In this document: positions 32,477 to 43,081 of the stretch, in pieces | How the letters are laid out: every line of letters starts with the position of its first letter | How positions within the stretch are numbered: position 1 is the first letter of the stretch | Source: Blepharisma japonicum | Lineage: Eukaryota; Ciliophora; Heterotrichea; Heterotrichida; Blepharismidae | Assembly (NCBI GenBank): GCA_949751835.1 | Contig: CATKHK010000007.1 | Span: 682,001 to 746,000, forward strand | Reading direction: 5' to 3' | Length of the DNA: 64,000 nt | Position numbers and translations under genes: made by a program | The notes under the pieces: generated by a model | The model's database searches: none | Told to the model about the DNA's origin: nothing | The model's input: the letters and a program-made list of their open reading frames with translations, nothing else

Positions 32477-33660
32477 ATATATGGAGCAAATAAGTGAAAT
32501 CAATTTTCAAATTAAAGAGCTTAGCAAAGAATTAAATCTGTAGAAATTTTAAGAGCCCTTCATCAAGCATTTGCTCAAAAGTTAAGCAAAACCCAGACAG
32601 CTATTCAATGACCGGAGTCCTCAGTTTTTTCTCTGATCTTCTTTACAAGTGGGATCTCCTTGTCCTTTGGTGGGCATGAAATTTCAAGCTTGATAACTTA
32701 TGCTAAAACAAACAACTGAAATTCCTAGTAACTGAGAAGATTTATCCCTAATCCTAAATGATGAAGAGGAAAAATATAAACTATCAGAAAGGATAAGGAA
32801 AATAATTGAGGAAATTTCAGTGTCAATGAATGACAATATAGCCCAAATTAGTCAGTTGAAGGAGTCAAATCTATAACTTTTAAATAAAGATAAAGAAAAT
32901 GAAGCAGTTATTGCTTCAATAAATGAAGAAATCACTGGAATGAGTGATAGGATTGAAAAACTAAAGTGGACAATTGATATAGTTGGGGAGCTTAAATTGG
33001 ATGATTTTATAAAAGAAATTTATTTAATTAAAGAGCATGCTAAAATTCAAGTTAAAAAAATTGAAAAAGAAAATAAAGCTTCTCAACCTGAAGAGAAAAA
33101 GAGGATACTTCAGACTTGGAAAATAAGAACTTGGAGAAAGCAAAAATATATAAAAAAATCCAATTAAAAGAGCCTGAAAAATTAGAAAACTCAATAATGG
33201 TTAAAATGAAGAATATTTGGAAAAAATTTCAGAGAGTGGAGATCAGCCCACAGATTAGACAAGAATTATAGAAGAAAATAGTGAAATAGTAGGTGAAAAG
33301 GATAAAAAATATATTGAAATAGTTAATAAAGCAGATAAAAGAGTACAAAAAATGGAAATTCAGCAGCATCAATCAGTTGTTGAAAATTATGATGACTGAA
33401 AAAGTTACAAAAATACTTTGAAAGATAAAGACAGCAAGCCTCTTAGACTGAGCAATGAATAAATAGTGCATTTATATAAATACTGCTCATATGATCAGAG
33501 ACAAATGATTAATATTTTGAAGTATTTTATAGGAATCGACAAAAGAGATAGATGAAATAAACAGAAATGAATGATTAAATAATTTCTTATATAATTTAAG
33601 AATAAATATTCAATTTATTGATTAAAAAGTTCCTGCTCTTATGTGTCTAATCATACTTAG
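32477..33660 (+). repeat. Direct repeat copy 2
   Basis: About 1184 bp, same orientation as copy 1, with the same decayed coiled-coil coding content (longest surviving frame about 32940-33167). Its left border cuts the OTU-like remnant; its right 39 bp overlap the last 12 codons and stop of the NDUFAF6-like gene. Confidence 0.88.
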
Positions 33661-34488
33661 CAAAATCCGAGTCCAAGGAAGAGAATTATTGCTGATTTTA
33701 AAGATATCAAAATTGCTTTTCTCTAGTTGGCTGTAAAAATGATCACATTGTGATAGTGGTAAAAATGCAATATTTGTGTATTTCTGCAGGCTTGGCAGCA
33801 TTTCTCTAGCTTTTTCCATATTCTGTTTACCATAAGCAGCAACTTCTAAAATTACGTCAAAAAATTGTTCGGGGATTTTTTCTTTTTGGTCCTGATCATC
33901 CATTGCTACACTTATAGGAAGTTTGTATTTTGTTAAAAGTTCTTCTGGGAAATAAAATCTGCCGTTTGCTGTATAATGCTTAGATAGTAGCAATAAATCA
34001 CTGACTCCCCAAGCTCGGCCCGCAAAAGTTGCAGCTGTAAACTCTGTTTCTCCAAAAAGTCCAAATAATTCAAGCAAAATATAAAAAGTCATTGTGTAAT
34101 TATTGTCAATAAATCTATCAAAATGTTGCCAAGTCTTAATTTCTTGGTCTTGAAGCCTGCCTCTTATCATCCTTTCAAAATGGCTTCTTCTTACAGTCGA
34201 GTATTTTCTGAGCTCACAAAGAGATATTGATAGAGGCTCTCGAGCTGGTCTTAGTTCTCATATATCATTAAGATTGGAAAGCCACCATGCAAGCTTAGAA
34301 GCCTTAAGAGTTGGGTTTGTCACTGTTTCTTGAGCTTTTAATAATTCGAGTCTAAATGAGTGGACTGCAAAATAGAACTGCCGAAGCTCAGCAGGAATGA
34401 ATTTTCCATGAAGAGAAACTCCAATATCAAGAGAGCTAGCTTGTTTTTCACAATATTCTAGGGCTTTCCAGGGCTCGAAAATACTCAT
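33622..34488 (-). CDS. NDUFAF6-like (squalene/phytoene-synthase-fold) complex I assembly factor
   Basis: 288 aa; UGA-Trp joins the two halves (LNDIWELRPAREPLS). The pattern follows NDUFAF6: FYFAVHSFRLELLKAQETV, KLAWWLSNL, REPLSISLCEL, the helix WQHFDRFIDNN, a FAGRAWGVSDLLLL block, FYFPEELLTKY and the C-terminal ALPLSxCDHFYSQLEKSNFDIF block. The Asp-rich substrate motifs of true phytoene synthases are absent, as in the animal protein, which acts in mitochondrial complex I assembly. Start taken as ATG 34488; an upstream ATG at 34539 would add 17 residues and may form part of a targeting sequence. The last 12 codons lie in repeat copy 2. Confidence 0.8.
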
Positions 34489-34590
34489 TTTTAACAATTT
34501 ATAGCTATTACATTCATTAAGAATATAAAATATGTACAACTAATTAATGATAATTCACTAATCATGAATCATCAAAATGCTGTAAATCAT

Positions 34591-34780
34591 AATTTCTTGA
34601 TTTTGAAATCAATATCTTACCATCCTTTCAAAATAGTCTCTCTTTTCTGTCGACTACTTAAAGTTCGAGATATTATAAAGCTTTTCAAAGTTTGAAAGTG
34701 CTCATATAAAAGCTTAAAATGCCATTGTGATCTTTAGTGAAACTAAGTTTTAGCTCTTACATTTATATCTAGCTCTCATA
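34591..34780 (-). pseudogene. Decayed partial copy of the NDUFAF6-like gene
   Basis: Aligns, with many substitutions and small indels, to about 34140-34340 of the neighbouring gene; the clearest shared block is ATCCTTTCAAAATRG with CTGTCGA/CAGTCGA following. No frame survives. It is an old tandem fragment sitting between the NDUFAF6-like gene and POLD2. Confidence 0.55.
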
Positions 34781-34866
34781 AAGTCATCAATACAAGAAGA
34801 TATTTTGCGATGTTTATATTCAATTAACCTAAACAGCAAATATGTCCCGCTTTGCTTCTAAATAAA

Positions 34867-36180
34867 ATGTCAGCTCCCGCGAAAGGCAGATCTATCAGCT
34901 ACTCCTATGAATTCCTCGGATCACGATTTGAGTCAAAACTCGACTTCACAGCTCAATATTTTAACTTATACCGATCAAGACTTAATGCTTTACATTGGAG
35001 ATCAATCGACACTGCAAAAGCTCAGCGGGATGTTCCAATTTTGCACCAAATAATGGAACTAAAGCCAGACAATGCTTGCATAGTATCCGGCGTTATTGTA
35101 AGAAATCACAAAGCAAGGCCTTCTATTATAGAAAAATATATAGCAAAAGTCGGGACTTTGGAACCTCGTCCAAGCTGTTTTGGTAGTTTTTGTTCTGAAA
35201 AAGACGAAATTTATTTAGAAGACGAAAGCGGAAGAGTTCTATTAGATTTCAGGAACTCAGAAAGTGACTGAAATGACTTAATCACAGGAATCGTAGTTGC
35301 CGCCTATGGAATTTTGCGAGAAAACGCAGTTTTCGAGACACTTTCTCTATATTATCCACAAGTAGACAGACCACTTCCGCTAGAAAAAGCAGGCGAGGAG
35401 TATATATGCTTTGTATCAGGCTTAGAAATTGGTAGTCCTTATTATGATATGATTCTTCTGCATCTCCTAGCTCAATTCATACAAGGAAATTTAGGCTCTC
35501 AATCCTATGATGAAGCTAGCAAAATTGTAAGACTTGTAATATTAGGTGACTCAATATATAAGCCAGACACAGCCAGGACTGTAGATAGAAAAGCAATAGG
35601 TGACCAAGTCGTCAGAGGATTTACAGAAATTAACGAATCCTTGAAATTTCTCGACACTTTTCTAGCTGAATTAGCAGGGACTATTCCAGTTGATATTATC
35701 CCTGGAGAAATGGACCCTTCAAACTGCTCTTTACCTCAGCAGCCATTAAATCCTTATTTATTCCCTATAGCGAGCAGGTATTCTGCATTGCAATCTTTTC
35801 CTAATCCATATGAATTTACTATAGATAAATGCAGAATTTTGTGTACGGCTGGACAAAATATTTCTATGTATTCACATTATGCTCCGCCTGATAAGACTTT
35901 TGCTGAACTTATGGCTCTTAATGTGAAACATAGACATATAGCTCCAAATGCACCAGATGCATTGCAGTGTATTCCTATGCAGGATAAAGACCCATTTATT
36001 TTGGATAATTTACCACATTTGTATGTAGTGGGGAATTTAGGGAGTTATCAGACAGCTGCGGAAGATGGGGTTAAGCTGGTAGCTGTGCCGAGGTTTTCAA
36101 GCCCTGGGCATAATATTGTGCTTGTGAATAGGTTTACATTGGAGTCAAAAACAATATCATTTGAGTCAATGATTGATTAA
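34867..36180 (+). CDS. POLD2: DNA polymerase delta small (regulatory) subunit
   Basis: B-subunit of replicative DNA polymerase delta, 437 aa. One UGA-Trp joins two frames. The N-terminal OB-fold region carries the YxxRLxxL and EDESGRVxLDF blocks typical of POLD2. The inactivated phosphodiesterase domain follows: ICFVSGLEIGSP, LVILGDSI, VDIIPGEMDPSNCSLPQQPL, CTAGQNI and the C-terminal HLYVVGN block. The catalytic metal ligands of active phosphoesterases are replaced, as expected. It tethers the catalytic subunit to POLD3 in the nucleus. Start is the ATG at 34867; an upstream TTG adds only five codons. Confidence 0.96.
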
Positions 36181-36257
36181 TTAATTAAAAATATGCTTTA
36201 TAGCAGAATGAAGCCTTTGCTTATAGAAATTCCTAAGATTTCTGCGAATTAAATATT

Positions 36258-39200
36258 TTAAAGTTTAATAATGTTATTAAAATTTGATTTTTGCCTCCGG
36301 ACGCCTAGGTAGCGTTTTCTTTTGGACTTTTTGTCAATCATACTCCAAGCTCTTAGTTCTTCTTCTCATTCTTCTTCATCATCAGATTCGGAATCATTAT
36401 GGTTTACTTCTGAGTGGTATCTAATAGTGCTTGGAATTGTGTGTTGATCTTCTAGAGATCTTATTCTTTTAAATTCTAAATCTGTGAAACTCTCAATGCG
36501 CAAATTAGAAGCAAGTTCTCTTATTTTTGCTGGTAAGTTCATACATTCTTTAAGCAAATTCGACTCTAAAAGATCTTGAGAAATAGTATTTCCAACATTA
36601 TAAGGGATCACTTCTTTTCTTGATAAACTTCTATCAAGGCATGCTAAAAGCATAGATGATGATTCCAATGGTTCTAATGGCTTTATTTCAATTTTTGTAT
36701 AAGGTGACTTTACACACATTTGGGAGCTTGTAATAACCAAACTTAATTTATATACCTTCAATAATAGCTCTATTAAGCTTGAAAACTGATGGTTTGCTTC
36801 TTTAAGCACCTCATCACAATCATCCAAAATCAGCAAAATATTTTTATTCTTAAGACTTTTTTCATTTTTTTCATCTAAAGACACAACCCACCCTTCTCTT
36901 TCCAAGCACTCATAAAACTTAGCAAAACTCTTCTGATCTTTTAAGCTAATCCAAAAAGTCCCATCATTATATATATACCGTGAATTCACAAAGCTCATCA
37001 GCTGCTTCACAAGTCTTGATTTCCCTACACCTTTTTGTCCGACTATATGGACGATTTTTTTATCAAAAAGTTCTTGGATAATTTCAAACATAAGCTTGTG
37101 GCGGCCTATTAAATGATTTTTCTTTTTATTTATATTTGTAGGAGGGGTCGGATGAGTCATATCTAGAATTCTGCCTGGATTAAGCAAAGATTCACTTGAA
37201 AGGATATTGTGAATGGAATTTCGGAATAATGCCACATTGCCGTTGCCTATTAAAATTGGGCCTTTTCCAAGATAAAGTTTGGGGCGATTTTTTGAGATTC
37301 CGCTGAGATGTTGGAATAAAATTTTGTTTTCACGAATAAAATTATCGCTGATGTTTTTGCTTTTTTCTCAGGCTGAATATAATGTGTGGCCTTCTATAAT
37401 AGAAATATAAAAATTTTCACAGAATAGTTCAATTGCCCTCTCAAACATCATTTGAAGCTGCACTATATGCTTATACATAGGAAATTCTTCATAATCAAAG
37501 CACAATATATGGCTTATTCCTAATTGAGTATTTAAATATAGGCCAAGGTTTGCTGAAAAGGGCATAGCTAAAACTATCAAATCAAGCCCTGGTCTCTCAT
37601 TGCTTGGGCCAAAAAGAAGATCCATCTCAGATACTCTTATAGGATCTGCATAAAATCGATTTGATTCAAGTACAATTGCATCCTTTTGAGGCATATTTGA
37701 AGAAAAATGTAAAACTCTACACCCTTCTTTAATGTATTTTTTAAAATTTTCACGTGTGCCTATATCACTTTTAATGAAAAAGCTTTTATTTTTCCTTTGA
37801 AGATTTCTAAGCAAGCTTGATTTAAATTCCGCAAAATAGCTCGATATAATAAAATCTGCTCCATAATGTCCTGTAGCTATATCAACAGATACCAATGGAT
37901 AAGCCCTCAACAATACAATCACATTATTAGTCCTTCTTTTAATTCTGTCAAAAATTAAATTTAATTTTTCTTTTATTTCAATTTCTTTATTCCTATCCTT
38001 CAATAATTTTGCAATATCAAGAGCTTTCATTCAGACTTCTTCTGCATTTACAAACATTTCATTGCAAAAATACATTTCCCCAAGAATATAATAATTTATT
38101 TCCTCAAGAGCTTTTAAATTAAGCTCACTGAAAACTTTTCCTGAAAAAGTGAGAAAATCGATCATTTCTTCATGAAAAACATTAAAAGAATGTGCCCATT
38201 TGCAGTAGGCCAGATTTATTCTAGCTAAAACTAGTTTGTTTGGCCAGCCATTTTCTGAATCACATTTATTTCTAGCTATTTTAAACAGCTCTTCTATATC
38301 CCCAAATCGTAGACTTCCTTTAGATTGTATCATTGCCATAGCTTTTAATAAATAGCACTCAGATAAAGAGTCGTTAATATTCTGGCATTCAAAATAATGC
38401 CTTGCTTTATCGATTTCTTTATTGACCCGTTCCATTCTGATTTCTTTTTCATAGGTTAATTTCATTGCGCTTCAGGTCAGTCTGAATTTGAAATTTAAAG
38501 AATCATCAACTGCAAAAGCTTTTAAGCACTTTTTGGCACTGTTCAGAAGAGCGAAACCTTCTTTTTTCTTTCTTAGTAAAAATAAGGTGCAGATTGTGCA
38601 TTGGCTGATTTCGAAGATCAAGTTTCCTAGTTTAGGGTGTTTGTAGCTATGAAAAATTGTTTTAATATTATTTTCATTAATAAATTCCATAAAATTAGCC
38701 TTCATATTTTCAAATAAGATTTGTGGCAGTAGCTTAGAATTTGTGACACTTGCAAAAATGTCTTCGTCATGGTCTGGGTTTGAGTAAAGTTTTCATGTAG
38801 AAACAGGTGATAAAGCATTAGAATTTATCACTGATTTCATTGTAGCTGAGCATGCTATATTTGGAACTTGACTAATAGCTTCCATTAGAGCTCTAGAAAG
38901 GCTTGCCAAATATTCCATACATATTATAAACGTATTTTGTATAGAAGATGGCTGGTTAAGCATTTCATGCCTTAAATAGTTTTGGACTTTGTCTGAAACT
39001 ATCACGATCTCATTTAAAGAGCCGATAAATGAGTTTTTTCGCGAATTTGAAATTTTTGTGGAGTGGCTGACTGAGAGGAGATTTTCATTTGAGCTGGAAA
39101 ATATTTTTTGGCGCTTCAGAGGGCTATCATATCCTTTATAACTATCATAATAAATATTGCTATCACTTAGCTTTATTTTTCCAAGTCATTCTTCACCTTC

Positions 39201-41378
39201 TTCATACTCTAAAAGCTGTAATGCATCATGCCAATGTTTTGTGACCTTAAAGCAGATTAGCCCAAGATGCTCTCTGAAGACTCCGGAAGGGAAAATAGAT
39301 AGTAAATTGATAATTTCAAAAGACTCAGGCTTTCGATTCCTTAAGTATGTCAACGATAAATATACAGCCCTACTATCTTCATTTCTCCCTAAAATTGTAT
39401 GACTATTTGTGTATTCTTCAATAAATTCATCAACTGTTTTATCTTGTAATAAAGGCAAACTCTGAAGAAGTTCTGATGGTGATTTTTTTACCACGTTTAG
39501 CAGCTTATCTAAATCCTTCGCAATTTTATGACAAATTTCAGGATTTGTATGTAAAATTTTTAAAGCATTGGACTTTGACATTTCTTTTATCTCAATTTTC
39601 GCCTTGTGGTCGGTATCTATAGGCTTTTCACTAACTATCCAAAACTTCGGAAATTGTGTCCTTTCTATTAGTGACCGAATTTTGTTTTTCACTTTATCAT
39701 TATAATGAGCCAGATTTTCTCCTATATTATCAAGGATAATTAAGACATGCAAGGAATCAATAATTCTAGCGAGCTCTTCCTTGCTTTTTTCTCAAGAAAT
39801 ATTTAAACTTTGGGCGATTGTTGTGTTTATAGCGCTAGAGTTACATTTTCCTTGGAGGTCGATATATATGACTCCATGCTTGAAAAGTCGCCGCTCACAG
39901 GCATAGATGGAAGCACTTTTTACAAGCAAAGATTTTCCCATGCCAGATTTTCCATATACAAAGACAATTCTACTATTTTTTGTTAGGTCCAGCAGCTTCC
40001 TAATATCATCTCCTCTTCCTATTATTTTCTGTTTTACCAGAGGTGGCTTAAATGTAAGCTCAAACCCGCAAAGTTCTTTTATTTCTGTTTCTTTTCTTCC
40101 TGAAAACAGCACTAAATTAGCAGACTCTTCATCAGCTTTAAGCAGCTTAAATTTCATAGCCTCATGATGTGGCACCTCTTGTGAGCAGCAACAAATAACC
40201 CATGATCCTTCCTTAACTTCCATCTCAGTCGGAATTCTCGTATTGTTGAACTTCATAGTAAATTTTTTCCCCCACTCGCATTCAATCTTATGTCTAGCAT
40301 CATAAAGTCTTCTTTCACACCCACAGCTTTCATCAGGACTGTGAGATCTATGATCATTACTTCCTTTTCATAAGCAGTTCCTTTTATGATTATGTGCGCA
40401 GCAACAAGTATTATGCATACCAATTTTCACACTGTTTTTGGCTTCTAAAAAAGAGTCATTTATAGTCCTTCCCATCAGAAGATTTCGGTAGAAACTTGAA
40501 GAAAATTCAATTGCGGCGTCATCTAGAATTTTGCATTGGTCATGGATTGTAATGACACATTTTATACCAGCTTCTAAAAACACGTTGCCGATTGCTTGGG
40601 AAAAGCATGCACTTACGATTACAATACAAAAATATTGAGAAAAAGGCTCTAATATTTTTTTCAGTCTGCTTCTGTCAACTTCATCGACCATTCCTAAGCA
40701 TTCGCTGTCTTCAAATGCCAAGACAAACTCATTTGACCTATTTTTCTTATAATAACCATGGCAACTTATGTGGATTACTTTAGGCTTGCATTCTAAAATC
40801 TCACTTAAATGCTGTAGAGTGGCAGTCTCAAATCGGATTGACGCATAGATTTGGTTCCTTTCAAAAGCATCAAGGATTTTTCGCCTTTCAGCGTTAAAGT
40901 CTAAGTTTCAATTGTCGCATTCTTTTACTTTGAAAGCTCCATCTTTCAAAATTAATGGTGCCGCATAAAGCATGCATATGTCAATAATTTCGGAATTTCT
41001 TTCAGTAACTGGCTCGATTATTTCTTCTACGTTTCTTTGGACAGTTAGATTTCATATGTCGTCTTCTATATCAGCGACTCTATAAAGTAAATGGCCGACT
41101 TCGCTTTTCTCTGAGTTTTTTATTTGTATCTCTATATCTTCATCGTTACTAATATCAATAATAGAATCTTTTTGGAGTTTTCTATATGCGCCTATTTCTT
41201 GATCGTAAATACTAAGTATTGTATCTTTATCTACATAAGCTTGATATTCAATTAATAGATCCAAAATATCAGTATAGCCTATACAGCTCTGCTGCAAAAA
41301 ATTCTCTGGGACTGGAAAACCATATGTTTCGGTTCCTGTGTTTATACTTCCAACGTCGTAGGAGTAAAGCACCCACAT
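36258..41378 (-). CDS. Tandem CHAT-protease / STAND-NTPase protein (NLR-like)
   Basis: One 1706-aa frame with at least ten UGA-Trp. Order: N-terminal 110 residues unrecognised; CHAT caspase-fold protease (about 125-310) with KVIHISCHGYY (His207) and VSACFSQ (Cys258), then AGIKCVITIHDQ and the FYRNLLMGRTINDSFLEAK helix; Cys/His-rich linker (325-400); IGRGDDIRKLLDL box and P-loop GKSGMGKS (476-483), Walker B LIILDN (about 546-552); helical, partly TPR-like region to about 1110; second CHAT-like domain (about 1117-1380) with HFSSN where HGxx is expected and LAMPFS where SAC is expected; IGRHKLMFEII box and second P-loop GQKGVGKS (1447-1454) with LLILDDCDE. Ends in an acidic/basic tail. CHAT proteases fused to NTPases act as signal-triggered proteases in bacteria and fungi; a ligand-gated immune or cell-death role here is inference. 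Confidence 0.88.
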
Positions 41379-41423
41379 AACATAAAATATTTGGCTATCA
41401 AAATTTCATATTTCTTACAAATC
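41379..41423. promoter_or_regulatory. 45-bp divergent intergenic region
   Basis: Only 45 bp separate the ATG of the CHAT-STAND gene (minus) from the ATG of the MGGC protein (plus). Both promoters must overlap or extend into coding sequence. No specific motif is recognised; the sequence is AT-rich. Confidence 0.5.
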
Positions 41424-42563
41424 ATGGGAGGCTGCAACGAACGTGAGACTGTTTTTGAAGAAGAATCAGTGCGAGATCTCAGAACGCAAATGGTAATTGA
41501 GTACCTAAAGCAGCGTAAGCTAATGGTAAAAAATCTTAAAACGCGTAAAACAACTGAGGAGTCAGAAAGTGGTGATGAAAACAGCACGTATTCAGAAGAC
41601 GAAAATAAATCAGCTGAAATCGCACCAATGCAAAGGAAGGAAACAAGAAGGTCGGTAATAGAGGAGCAAGATGAAGCAATCGAAGAAGAGAAAATTCAAA
41701 AAATTGAATTTGCTCCAGCAAAAATGAACCAAGAAGCAAAAACTGAAGAAGTCGTCATAGGAGCTATTGACATCTCACCTGTGAGGCCGAGCTTGGAAAT
41801 CCAAAATATTCCCTATGTCGCTTCTTTTAGACCAACAAAAAAGCCACCTGTAATAGAAAAAATAATCCAAGATGCCCCACCAAGGCCAAGTTTAGGAATC
41901 CAAAAGATTCCTTTAGTACATTCTATAAAGCCAAAAAAGGCTGAAGAGCTTAAAATTGAAAATTTTTCAATCCAGACGTCAGTATCCAGACCTTCGCTTG
42001 GTCTCGAAATCCAGCCAATAACCGTTTTTGAGCCAATTCGGGCGACAATTCATTCTCCTATAAAATTTGAGGAAATTGTAAAAGAAATAAACCAATTAGA
42101 AGAAAGAGATTTTTCTCCTTTGCCAAATGATAAAAAGCCTAAGTTTAAAAAGCTTAAAGAAATCTGTGTAGAAGACTTATATGTTTTCCAAGAAGATATC
42201 AATGAGCCTTTACAGCCTGATATAAAAATCCCTGAAGGAGAAGTCGAAGAGGACATAATAATGATGAAAACTCCTATCATCACAGTAGAAGCTCCTGCCA
42301 AGCAAGAAGCAGGCGTAGAGTCCGCAGAAGAACAAGTCATCGATTTCCAATTTTCTCCAGAAATCCCATCCAGAGATTCTGAAGAAATCAGTATGAGAGA
42401 TAGCTACTCCGGGGCCAACGTATTTGTTAAGTCTCGCAAGCGTATTCATATGTTCAGAGAAAACCCGAAACCTTTAACACCCGAGCTCCACAAGCTGAAT
42501 TTAGAATGCAGACTTACCATTGACGAAGAAGCCCGGAAATCAATCGAAAAAATGAACAAGTAA
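41424..42563 (+). CDS. Disordered, probably N-acylated protein with three RPSLxIQ repeats
   Basis: Not a recognised family. The 379-aa protein starts MGGCNERE: Gly2 and Cys4 fit myristoylation plus palmitoylation, so membrane attachment is likely. The rest is acidic and low in hydrophobics apart from a repeated element VRPSLEIQNIP, PRPSLGIQKIP and SRPSLGLEIQPI (about residues 118, 155, 192), each followed by an aromatic/basic stretch (VASFRP, VHSIKP, ITVFEP). Repeated short linear motifs suggest a docking scaffold. The start was chosen at ATG 41424 rather than the TTG-led extension. It shares a 45-bp divergent spacer with the CHAT-STAND gene; co-function is only a possibility. Confidence 0.75.
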   Translation: MGGCNERETVFEEESVRDLRTQMVIEYLKQRKLMVKNLKTRKTTEESESGDENSTYSEDENKSAEIAPMQRKETRRSVIEEQDEAIEEEKIQKIEFAPAKMNQEAKTEEVVIGAIDISPVRPSLEIQNIPYVASFRPTKKPPVIEKIIQDAPPRPSLGIQKIPLVHSIKPKKAEELKIENFSIQTSVSRPSLGLEIQPITVFEPIRATIHSPIKFEEIVKEINQLEERDFSPLPNDKKPKFKKLKEICVEDLYVFQEDINEPLQPDIKIPEGEVEEDIIMMKTPIITVEAPAKQEAGVESAEEQVIDFQFSPEIPSRDSEEISMRDSYSGANVFVKSRKRIHMFRENPKPLTPELHKLNLECRLTIDEEARKSIEKMNK

Positions 42564-42627
42564 AAATTAAAAGTTGAATAATTCTAAAAATGCTTATTTG
42601 GGCATAAGTCCATAATTAACCATAAAT

Positions 42628-42876
42628 ATGCAGAACGAGGACAAAAAGATAGTTGATCTTTACATCCCAAGAAAATGCTCTGCAACCAACAGACTGGTCG
42701 GACCTAGCGATTATTCAAGCGTTCAATTAAACATAGCTGATGTGAACGAAGATGGAGTCGCCCTCAAGACAAACCAAACTTTTTGCATCTCAGGAAGAGT
42801 CAGAAGACAAGGATTTGCTGATGGATGCCTTAACAGGCTTTTCAAAGAGAAAGGACTTTTAACTTTCGCTAAGTAG
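42628..42876 (+). CDS. RPS21: 40S ribosomal protein S21 (eS21)
   Basis: Full-length 82-aa eS21. It begins MQNEDKKIVDLYIPRKCSATNRL, the universal N-terminal block, then DYSSVQLNIADVNEDG and ISGRVRRQGFADGCLNRLF. Ends in TAG. A small-subunit ribosomal protein on the solvent side. No UGA in frame. Confidence 0.97.
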   Translation: MQNEDKKIVDLYIPRKCSATNRLVGPSDYSSVQLNIADVNEDGVALKTNQTFCISGRVRRQGFADGCLNRLFKEKGLLTFAK

Positions 42877-43081
42877 TTTAACACTTCCTTCATATAAACT
42901 GGCCTACATTAAAACTCTCATAAGAATTGATTGAATTTAAGCTGAGTTATGAAAATTTCTTTCGTAATTATTGAATCAGTGTGATACCTTAATTCCAAGG
43001 GATTTAATATAACCTAAAAAAGGTAGTTTATGAATAAGTTTAGATAAATTAGAATTTAATCTCATAAATAAGGATAATAAA

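Noticed and set aside
28977-33660. LTR-type element, because direct repeats flank an interior
   Set aside because: The repeats consist of decayed coiled-coil coding sequence, and the interior holds a kelch-like gene without reverse transcriptase, integrase or gag-like content; there are no typical TG...CA ends.
36258-41378. Nine separate small genes on the minus strand
   Set aside because: All lie in one frame interrupted only by UGA; domain order and motif continuity show one gene.
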